Of a stretch of DNA of 6,720 nucleotides, positions 1-5,523 are shown in pieces. The position numbers were made by a program, and so were the translations under genes. The DNA is from Actinomycetes bacterium (GTDB taxonomy: Bacteria; Actinomycetota; Acidimicrobiia; Acidimicrobiales; Palsa-688): positions 1-6,720 of the forward strand of contig JAJZWW010000180.1 in the NCBI GenBank assembly GCA_021846485.1. The letters are read 5' to 3'. Each line of letters starts with the position of its first letter. The first letter of the stretch is position 1. Under the pieces are notes generated by a model. The model saw only the letters and a list, made by a program, of their open reading frames with translations. It did no database searches and was not told where the DNA came from.

Positions 1-2221
1 CGATCTTCGAGATGCCCATCTTCGACATGATCTTCACCACCCCCTTGCCGCACGCCTTCACGTAGTTGCGTGCCGCCCGCCTGGGGGTGATGTGGCCGAG
101 GGCGCCGTCGCGGATCAGGTCCTCGATCGTCTCGAACGCCAGGTAGGGGTTGACCGCCGCGGCGCCGTAGCCGATCAGCAGCGCGAGGTGGTGCACCTCG
201 CGGGCCTCGCCGGTCTCGACGACCAGGCCGACCCGGGTGCGGTCCTTGGTGGCCACCAGGTGGTGGTGCACCGCGGCGGTGAGCAGCAGAGCGGGGACCG
301 GTGCCAGCTCCGGGGAGCTGTGGCGGTCGGAGAGCACCACGATCTTCGCCCCGTCGGCGACGGCGGCGGAGATCCGGGCACAGATGCCGTCCAGGGCCGC
401 GGCCATCCTGGTGCCCGGGGTGCCCTCCCCGTGGACCGGGAACAGCCCGTCGACCGCGAAGCTCGCCCAGCCCGGGCGGGTGCCGTCCTCGTTGACGTAG
501 AGCAGCTTGGCCAGCTCCTCGTTGGTGAGCACCGGCTGGGGCAGCACGATCTGGTTGGCGCTCTCCGGCCGGGGCTCCAACAAGTTGCCCTCCGGTCCGA
601 CGGTCCCGGCCATCGAGGTGACCAGCTCCTCGCGGATCGCGTCGAGGGGCGGGTTGGTGACCTGGGCGAACATCTGGGTGAAGTAGTCGTAGAGCAGCCG
701 GGGGCGGGCGGACAGCACCGCCAGCGGGGTGTCGGTGCCCATCGACCCGATCGGCTCCGCGCCGGTCCGGGCCATCGGCCCGAGCAGTACCTCGAGGTCC
801 TCGTCGGTCCAGCCGAACAGCCGCTGGTGGGTCACGACCGACGCGTGCTGGGGGGTCAGCGTGAAGCGCGGCGGGAGGTCGTCGAAGTGGATCTGCTGCG
901 CGGCGAGCCACTCCCCGTAGGGGTGCTCAGCGGCCAGCTCGGCCTTGATCTCGTCGTCGTCGACCAGGCAGCCCCGGGCGGTGTCGACCAGCAGCATGCG
1001 CCCCGGCTGGAGCCGGCCGCGGGTGACGACCTGCTCGGGGGCGACGTCGAGCACCCCGACCTCGGAGGCCATCACCACCAGTCCGTCGGCGGTCACCCAG
1101 TAGCGGGAGGGGCGCAGCCCGTTGCGGTCGAGGACCGCCCCGATCACCGTGCCGTCGGTGAAGGCGATCGACGCCGGCCCGTCCCACGGCTCCATCAACG
1201 CGGCGTGGTAGGCGTAGAAGGCGCGGCGGGCGGGGTCCATCGACGCGTGGTTCTCCCACGCCTCGGGGATCATCATCAGCACCGCGTGGGGCAGGGACCG
1301 TCCGGCGAGGTGGAGCAGCTCGAGCACCTCGTCGAAGCTGGCTGAGTCGCTCGCCCCCTCCGAGACGATCGGGAACGCCCGGGCGAGGTCCCCGGGGAGC
1401 AGGTCGGAGGCGAGCAGGGCCTCCCGGGCCCGCATCCAGTTGCGGTTGCCCCGCAGGGTGTTGATCTCCCCGTTGTGGGCCACGTAGCGGTAGGGGTGGG
1501 CGAGCGGCCAGCTCGGGAAGGTGTTGGTCGAGAAGCGGGAGTGGACCAGCGCCAGGGCGGTGTCGGTCCGCTCGTCGGTGAGGTCGGGGAAGAAGCCCCG
1601 CACCTGGGGGGCGGTGAGCATCCCCTTGTAGACCACCGTCCGGCCCGACAGCGAGGGGAAGTACACGTCGAGGTCGCGCTCGGCCCGCTTGCGCAGGAAC
1701 CACAGTCGCCGCTCGAGGTCGAGGCCGGTCGCTCCGTCGGCGGAGGCGACGAAGGGCTGGCGCAGCGCGGGCATCGCCTCGCGGGCGCTCGGGCCGACCC
1801 CGGCGGCCTCGGCGTCGGAGGGGACGTCGCGCCAGGCGAGCACGCGGAGGCCCTCGTCGGCAGCGAGGCGCTCGAAGCCGCGGGCGACCTCCCCGGCGGC
1901 GACGGGATCTGTGGGGAGGAACCCGATGCCGGTCCCGTAGGCGCCGGCCGGTGGCAGCGACACCCCGGCGACCGCCCGGTACAGCGCGTCGGGGACCTGC
2001 AGGAGGATCCCGGCGCCGTCGCCGGTGTCCGCCTCGGCGCCCGAGGCCCCCCGGTGCTCGAGGTTGCACAAGGCGTCGAGGCCCAGCTCGACTATGCGGT
2101 GGCCTCGCCGCCCGTGGACGTCGACGACGAACGCGACGCCGCACGCGTCGTGCTCGTCGGTGGCTCGGTGCAGCCCGCGGGAGGCGGGGCGGGGGGCTGG
2201 CGAGATGGGCAGCTGTCGCAA
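1..2221 (-). CDS. gltB: Glutamate synthase large subunit, N-terminal 740 codons (3' end outside window)
   Basis: GltB makes two glutamates from glutamine and 2-oxoglutarate in the cytoplasm, with electrons from its partner GltD; it needs FMN and an iron-sulfur cluster. Visible: a 26-residue N-terminal stretch, then the class II glutamine amidotransferase nucleophile Cys27 in EHDACGV. By family rule the stretch before the Cys is a propeptide that is removed. Further amidotransferase motifs are the HRGASGAEADTGDGAG stretch, HSRFSTNTFPSWP with Arg229, and HNGEIN at 249-254. The domain ends near residue 420. The central domain follows (YDYF 511-514, NPY 691-693), and the window stops at SKMGISKI (733-740), where the FMN domain starts; full GltB is about 1500 residues. 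No in-frame ATG lies near the Cys. I chose TTG at 2221-2219 because a perfect AGGAGG sits 5 bases upstream. gltD would be expected beyond the left edge. The frame is open throughout, with no sign of decay. Identity is firm; the start is likely. Confidence 0.95.
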   Translation of the reverse strand, partial: MRQLPISPAPRPASRGLHRATDEHDACGVAFVVDVHGRRGHRIVELGLDALCNLEHRGASGAEADTGDGAGILLQVPDALYRAVAGVSLPPAGAYGTGIGFLPTDPVAAGEVARGFERLAADEGLRVLAWRDVPSDAEAAGVGPSAREAMPALRQPFVASADGATGLDLERRLWFLRKRAERDLDVYFPSLSGRTVVYKGMLTAPQVRGFFPDLTDERTDTALALVHSRFSTNTFPSWPLAHPYRYVAHNGEINTLRGNRNWMRAREALLASDLLPGDLARAFPIVSEGASDSASFDEVLELLHLAGRSLPHAVLMMIPEAWENHASMDPARRAFYAYHAALMEPWDGPASIAFTDGTVIGAVLDRNGLRPSRYWVTADGLVVMASEVGVLDVAPEQVVTRGRLQPGRMLLVDTARGCLVDDDEIKAELAAEHPYGEWLAAQQIHFDDLPPRFTLTPQHASVVTHQRLFGWTDEDLEVLLGPMARTGAEPIGSMGTDTPLAVLSARPRLLYDYFTQMFAQVTNPPLDAIREELVTSMAGTVGPEGNLLEPRPESANQIVLPQPVLTNEELAKLLYVNEDGTRPGWASFAVDGLFPVHGEGTPGTRMAAALDGICARISAAVADGAKIVVLSDRHSSPELAPVPALLLTAAVHHHLVATKDRTRVGLVVETGEAREVHHLALLIGYGAAAVNPYLAFETIEDLIRDGALGHITPRRAARNYVKACGKGVVKIMSKMGISKI

Positions 2222-2232
2222 AACTACCTCCT
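2222..2232 (-). promoter_or_regulatory. Strong Shine-Dalgarno of gltB that decides a TTG start
   Basis: Read on the minus strand, AGGAGGTAGTT runs directly into TTG at 2221-2219. The AGGAGG core (2232-2227) is a full anti-SD match with 5-base spacing. No ATG or GTG is in frame between here and the catalytic Cys codon at 2143-2141, so this site fixes the start. The core is half of an 11-base palindrome, CCTCCTGGAGG at 2227-2237. The start codon itself lies inside the left arm of the inverted repeat at 2209-2224. Confidence 0.8.
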
Positions 2233-2276
2233 GGAGGCGGTCGTCGGCCGTCCGCAAGCAAGCCTTCGTGACTGCA

Positions 2277-2310
2277 TATGGTGCTCCATGTAATATGGTG
2301 CTCCATGTAA
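2277..2310. repeat. Two exact 17-bp tandem repeats, candidate operator
   Basis: TATGGTGCTCCATGTAA occurs at 2277-2293 and again, without a gap, at 2294-2310. Each unit has an inner dyad, ATGG-n-GC-n-CCAT, as expected for a dimeric DNA-binding protein. The repeats are about 59% A+T, in sharp contrast to the surrounding DNA. They lie 56 bp or more upstream of the gltB start and about 165 bp upstream of mmsA, so they could serve either divergent gene. Regulatory function is inference; the repeat itself is exact. Confidence 0.7.
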
Positions 2311-2462
2311 AAGCGGACGGCGGGCGACCACCTTCACACGGGTTTTGCGACAGCTGCTGAGGGCCATGGGTCCTTCCGGGGTCGGCGGCGGCCTCGGGGC
2401 GGGACGAGGAGACGACGTTGGCCCTCGTTCGCGACATCGAGCGTAGCAAGCCCGCGCCGACC

Positions 2463-2468
2463 TAGCCT
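2463..2468 (+). promoter_or_regulatory. Candidate -10 box of a leaderless mmsA transcript
   Basis: TAGCCT fits the actinobacterial TAnnnT -10 pattern and ends 7 bases before the mmsA ATG, which would put the transcription start at or next to the A of ATG. No Shine-Dalgarno sequence precedes the ATG, in agreement with a leaderless mRNA. I see no convincing -35 element 17-19 bases upstream. The rest of the interval 2358-2475 shows nothing else I can name. Confidence 0.45.
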
Positions 2469-2475
2469 GGGCACC

Positions 2476-3963
2476 ATGGAGCGCATCGACCACTGGATCG
2501 ACGGCCGGCGGGTGAGCTGCACCTCGGGGCGCAGCGCGCCGGTGTTCAACCCGGCCACCGGGGAGCAGGCCGCCGAGGTCGGCCTGGCGTCGGCAGCAGA
2601 GGTCGACGCGGCGGTAGCCGCGGCCTCCGCCGCGGCGCGCGAGTGGCGGCGGGTGTCGCTCGCCCGCCGCTCGGCGGTGCTCTTCGCCTTCCGGGAGCTG
2701 CTCGCCCGGCACTCCGGCGAGCTGGCCGGGATCGTCACCTCCGAGCACGGCAAGGTCCTCTCCGACGCCGCCGGGGAGGTCGCCCGGGGCCTGGAGAACG
2801 TCGAGTTCGCCACCGGCGTTCCCCAGCTCCTGAAGGGCGGTTTCAGCGAGCAGGTCTCGACCGGGGTGGACGTGTACTCGATCCGCCAGCCGCTCGGCGT
2901 GGTCGCCGGGATCACCCCGTTCAACTTCCCGGTGATGGTCCCGCTTTGGATGTGCGCCAACGCCGTCGCCTGCGGGAACGCCTTCGTGCTGAAGCCGAGC
3001 GAGAAGGACCCCTCGGCGTCGCTGCGCCTGGCGGAGCTGTGGCAGGAGGCCGGCCTGCCCGACGGGGTCTTCGGGGTGGTGCAAGGCGACCGCGAGGCGG
3101 TCGACGCGCTGATCGGCCACCCCGGGGTGGCCGCGCTGAGCTTCGTCGGGTCCACCCCGATCGCGAGGAGCATCTACGAGCGCGCAGCGGCCGCGGGGAA
3201 GCGGGTCCAGGCGCTCGGCGGGGCGAAGAACCACATGGTGGTGCTCCCCGACGCCGACCTCGACCTCGCCGCCGACGCGGCGGTGTCCGCCGGCTACGGC
3301 TCGGCGGGGGAGCGCTGCATGGCGGTCTCGGTGGTGGTCGCGGTCGGCGACGTCGGCGACCGGCTGGTGGAGGCGATCGCCGCGCGGATCCCCAAGGTCA
3401 AGGTGGGGGCGGGCAGCGACCCCGATGTCGAGATGGGCCCGCTGGTCACCGCCGAGCACCGGGACCGGGTCGCCGGCTACGTCGAGGCGGGGGCGGCCTC
3501 CGGGGCGCGGGTGGTGGTCGACGGCCGGCGCGCCGAGGTGCCCGCCGGCGGCTTCTTCCTCGGGCCGACGCTCCTCGACGGGGTGCACCCGGCATCGAGC
3601 GTCTACACCGACGAGATCTTCGGGCCGGTCCTGTCGGTGGTGCGCACCGCGACCTACGCCGAGGCGCTGGAGCTGGTCAACTCCAACCCCTACGCCAACG
3701 GGGTGGCGATCTTCACCCGGGACGGGGGAGCGGCGCGCGAGCTCCAGTTCGACGTGGAGGTCGGGATGGTCGGCGTGAACGTGCCGATCCCGGTCCCGGT
3801 CGCCTACTACTCCTTCGGGGGCTGGAAGGCGTCGCTGTTCGGCGACAGCCACATGTACGGTCCCGAGGGGGTCCACTTCTACACCCGCGGCAAGGTCGTG
3901 ACCTCCCGCTGGCCCGACCCGTCCACCTCCGTCGTCGACCTGGGCTTCCCCCGCACCCACTGA
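2476..3963 (+). CDS. mmsA: CoA-acylating methylmalonate-semialdehyde (malonate-semialdehyde) dehydrogenase
   Basis: This NAD- and CoA-dependent aldehyde dehydrogenase oxidises methylmalonate or malonate semialdehyde to propionyl- or acetyl-CoA with loss of CO2. It acts in valine, beta-alanine, thymine/uracil and myo-inositol breakdown. At 495 residues it has the usual family length. Seen: TPFNFP at 147-152 with the conserved Asn150, VLKPSEKDP (171-179) for cofactor binding, FVGST (223-227) at the Rossmann fold, catalytic Cys281 in GERCMAVS, and EIFGPVLSV (380-388). The stretch GGAKNHMVVLPDAD (248-261) is diagnostic: common aldehyde dehydrogenases have a Glu general base here (ELGGK), and the CoA-acylating MmsA/IolA group lacks it. 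The ATG gives the normal N-terminus (DHWIDGRRV). It is divergent from gltB, convergent with the transporter (34-bp gap, no evident hairpin-plus-U-tract terminator), and apparently monocistronic. Myo-inositol (IolA) use is possible, but no iol genes are visible. Confidence 0.92.
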   Translation: MERIDHWIDGRRVSCTSGRSAPVFNPATGEQAAEVGLASAAEVDAAVAAASAAAREWRRVSLARRSAVLFAFRELLARHSGELAGIVTSEHGKVLSDAAGEVARGLENVEFATGVPQLLKGGFSEQVSTGVDVYSIRQPLGVVAGITPFNFPVMVPLWMCANAVACGNAFVLKPSEKDPSASLRLAELWQEAGLPDGVFGVVQGDREAVDALIGHPGVAALSFVGSTPIARSIYERAAAAGKRVQALGGAKNHMVVLPDADLDLAADAAVSAGYGSAGERCMAVSVVVAVGDVGDRLVEAIAARIPKVKVGAGSDPDVEMGPLVTAEHRDRVAGYVEAGAASGARVVVDGRRAEVPAGGFFLGPTLLDGVHPASSVYTDEIFGPVLSVVRTATYAEALELVNSNPYANGVAIFTRDGGAARELQFDVEVGMVGVNVPIPVPVAYYSFGGWKASLFGDSHMYGPEGVHFYTRGKVVTSRWPDPSTSVVDLGFPRTH

Positions 3964-3997
3964 GCCGTGCCGAGCACCCTTCCGGCCGGGCGGCGGC

Positions 3998-5389
3998 TCA
4001 ACGGGGGTCGCCGACGCGCAACGGGCGCGGCGGCGCCGGCGACGCCGAGACCAACGCGGCGAGGGCGAGCACCGGCAGGAGCAGGGCGAGCAACATCGCC
4101 CGCAGCCCGGCGAGGGCCACCAGGGCTCCGAGTACTGCAGGCGCTACGACGGTCACCCCGGAGGTCCACGCCGAGAACGCGGCGTTGGCCCGGGCCAGCT
4201 CGGCGGGCGGGGTCTCCTCGGCGATCAGCCCGAGGGCCAGCGGGAGCACCAGACCGTGGGGGATCCCGAGGATCCCGAGGGCGACGAAGAGCACCGCGCC
4301 CCCGCTCCCGAGGGCGAGGAGGGTCACGCCGATCACCGTGAGGCAGGCGATGCCCCCGACGGCGAGCCTGGGGCGCCGGATCTCGACGCCGGCGGTCAGC
4401 GCCGAGCGGGTGGCGAGCGACACGACGAAGAAGGCGCTGATCCCCAGCTGGGCGCCGGCGAGGTGCAGGCCGTAGAGCCGCTCGGCGGTGACCACCCCGA
4501 AGGTGACGACCGCGACGAAGGGGACCTGGTAGAGCAGCTGGGCCACCGTCGCGAGGCGCCAGCCGGGGCGCCGCCACGGGGACCTGGGGAGCGGGGCGCC
4601 CTGCGCCGGATGGAGAGCCGGTGGGGGACGGGTGGCCGGCGGATCGGCCGGCGGCGGTCCCACTGACCACGGACCGGCTGGCGGTGGACCGGCTGGCGGG
4701 ACATCGGCTGGCGAGGGCGAGGCGGGGCTCGCTGCGGGGATCCGCCCGCCGGGGTGGGGGGTGGCCCCGGCACGTCGCCGGGATGCGGCGAGCACGGGGA
4801 GGCCGAGGGCCGGCAGGACGGCGAAGGCCAGGAGCGTGAGGCGCAGCGAGTCGCCGGTCGCGTCGAGGACGGCCGCATCCGCCAGGGGGCCGAGGGTGAG
4901 GCTGAGCGACAGCGCAAGGGTGAGCCCGGCGAGGCGTCGCGACGTCGACCCGCCGGGGTGCTGGCCGACCAGGGTGCTCAGGCTGGGCACGGTCAGCCCG
5001 CCGCCCGCGCCGAGCAGGCACGCGCCGGCGACGAGCACGCCGAGCGAGGGGGCCGACGCCAGGATCGGCAGCGACGCTGCCGTCACCGCGAGCCCGACCG
5101 CCGTCCAGCGGCGGACGTGGCGGGCGACGGCCATCCGCCCGAGCAGCACGGTCGCGGCCACCGACGTCCCACCGCCCAGCGCGAAGACCCCGCCGAGCAC
5201 GGCCGCCCGCAGGTGCAGATCGATCTCGCCCAGCGGCACCAGGCTGGTCTGGGCCACGTTCTGGGCGGCCCGGAACAAAGCGGCGGTCCCATAGAGCGCC
5301 AGCAGGGTGAGCGGCTGGCGGGTCAGCACAGCGACGCCCGAGCGAAGCGCCCGCCGGACAGGCCGGCCCGGCGGGGTGGCGAGGGGCAT
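3998..5389 (-). CDS. Major facilitator superfamily-type transporter with proline-rich central loop
   Basis: This is an integral membrane protein of 463 residues, probably with two six-helix halves. Hydrophobic stretches are visible near residues 27-50, 62-84, 96-111, 115-135, 152-174 and 183-202, then near 280-302, 312-333, 342-361, 364-390, 408-428 and 429-449. GRMAVARHVRRW (84-95) resembles the MFS loop 2-3 signature in position and charge (short, basic, between helices 2 and 3). The central loop, about residues 203-275, is unusually long and rich in Pro, Ala and Gly. It contains repeated PPAG/PPAD units, with basic clusters at both ends (SRRR, PWRRPGWR). Such proteins export drugs or metabolites, or import small solutes; the substrate cannot be read from sequence. 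The ATG at 5389 gives a basic N-terminus before helix 1; upstream there is no clear Shine-Dalgarno. It is divergent from the aminotransferase across 134 bp and convergent with mmsA. Confidence 0.8.
   Translation of the reverse strand: MPLATPPGRPVRRALRSGVAVLTRQPLTLLALYGTAALFRAAQNVAQTSLVPLGEIDLHLRAAVLGGVFALGGGTSVAATVLLGRMAVARHVRRWTAVGLAVTAASLPILASAPSLGVLVAGACLLGAGGGLTVPSLSTLVGQHPGGSTSRRLAGLTLALSLSLTLGPLADAAVLDATGDSLRLTLLAFAVLPALGLPVLAASRRRAGATPHPGGRIPAASPASPSPADVPPAGPPPAGPWSVGPPPADPPATRPPPALHPAQGAPLPRSPWRRPGWRLATVAQLLYQVPFVAVVTFGVVTAERLYGLHLAGAQLGISAFFVVSLATRSALTAGVEIRRPRLAVGGIACLTVIGVTLLALGSGGAVLFVALGILGIPHGLVLPLALGLIAEETPPAELARANAAFSAWTSGVTVVAPAVLGALVALAGLRAMLLALLLPVLALAALVSASPAPPRPLRVGDPR
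4671..4715. repeat. 15-bp tandem repeat (three units) in the transporter loop
   Basis: GGACCGGCTGGCGGT (4671-4685) is followed by GGACCGGCTGGCGGG (4686-4700) and a degenerate third unit, ACATCGGCTGGCGAG (4701-4715). The unit length is a multiple of three, so copy changes keep the transporter frame. On the minus strand they encode five-residue Pro/Ala/Gly units within PADVPPAGPPPAGP. Related GGCCGGCGG sequences at 4634-4655 encode further Pro/Ala units, so the loop probably grew by slippage. Confidence 0.75.
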
Positions 5390-5452
5390 CCGCCCAGTGT
5401 GGCCGTGGGCGGGGGCTCGGCGGGCCCTGGCTCGGGTCGGGCGATCTCCGGC

Positions 5453-5487
5453 CCACCTCTGTTGGCGACCTCCCGTCCACCTCTGTT
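5453..5487. repeat. Pair of 11-bp direct repeats spaced by 24 bp
   Basis: CCACCTCTGTT is found at 5453-5463 and 5477-5487, start to start 24 bp. The first copy runs into the proposed -35 box of the aminotransferase promoter, and the second touches the -10 box. They may be regulator half-sites on nearly the same helical face, or a small duplication that created the promoter. Function is inferred only from position. Confidence 0.5.
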
Positions 5488-5492
5488 AGACT
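5462..5492 (+). promoter_or_regulatory. Candidate promoter of the class III aminotransferase gene
   Basis: TTGGCG (5462-5467) and TAGACT (5487-5492) are a plausible -35/-10 pair with a 19-bp spacer; TAGACT fits the TAnnnT pattern. Transcription would begin near 5499 and leave a leader of about 25 bases with a GGGAG ribosome binding site at 5513-5517, six bases before the ATG. The spacer is slightly longer than optimal, which is common for regulated actinobacterial promoters. Confidence 0.5.
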
Positions 5493-5506
5493 GAATGAAG
5501 GTTCAG
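5491..5506. promoter_or_regulatory. Palindromic operator candidate overlapping -10 and transcription start
   Basis: CTGAATGAAGGTTCAG is a perfect 5-bp inverted repeat (CTGAA/TTCAG) around a 6-bp centre. Outer CTGT (5483-5486 shifted by 4 bases) and ACAG (5507-5510) extend the symmetry unevenly. Size, sequence character and location across the -10/start region fit the operator of a TetR-type repressor. No regulator gene is in the window. The site could also affect the divergent transporter, whose start lies about 100 bp to the left. Confidence 0.45.
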
Positions 5507-5523
5507 ACAGTTGGGAGCGGAGA

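Larger units (their letters stand above)
2209..2357. repeat. 149-bp near-palindromic element with perfect 16-bp terminal inverted repeats
   Basis: The ends are exact inverted repeats: GCAGCTGTCGCAAAAC at 2209-2224 and its reverse complement at 2342-2357. Further in, a second pair of arms (2234-2255 against 2313-2334) matches at 18 of 22 positions; the segments between the two arm pairs differ by only 2 bases (9 on the left, 7 on the right). The unpaired centre holds two 17-bp tandem repeats. Perfect ends plus weaker inner arms look like a small non-autonomous transposable element (MITE-like), or a large cruciform or hairpin control region. I see no clear target-site duplication: the left flank ends GATGG and the right flank begins TGAGG. 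There is no ORF of its own. The left arm encodes the first gltB codons (TTG CGA CAG CTG). The structure is certain; its nature is not. Confidence 0.75.

Noticed and set aside
92..1345. 417-codon plus-strand open frame
   Set aside because: It is antisense to gltB. The minus strand encodes an unmistakable glutamate synthase here; the plus frame is a low-complexity Gly/Val/Arg/Asp product typical of GC-rich shadow frames.
927..2306. Minus-strand frame with an ATG at 2306 covering the gltB 5' region
   Set aside because: It is a different frame from GltB and gives an Arg/Pro-rich product without motifs. Its ATG comes only from the 17-bp repeat.
2277..2310. CRISPR array
   Set aside because: Only two units, 17 bp, directly adjacent with no spacers.
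2209..2357. Assignment to a specific insertion sequence family
   Set aside because: No transposase is present, no clear target-site duplication is visible, and I do not recognise the ends with certainty.
2224..3960. 578-codon minus-strand frame
   Set aside because: It is antisense to mmsA, whose dehydrogenase motifs are complete on the plus strand.
3964..3997. Intrinsic terminator between convergent mmsA and transporter
   Set aside because: Only GC-rich sequence with a short CCGGCCGG palindrome; no stem followed by a T-run on either strand.
2643..4475. 610-codon plus-strand frame across mmsA and the transporter
   Set aside because: It is shifted relative to mmsA and antisense to the transporter; the product is Arg/Gly/Ala-rich shadow sequence.
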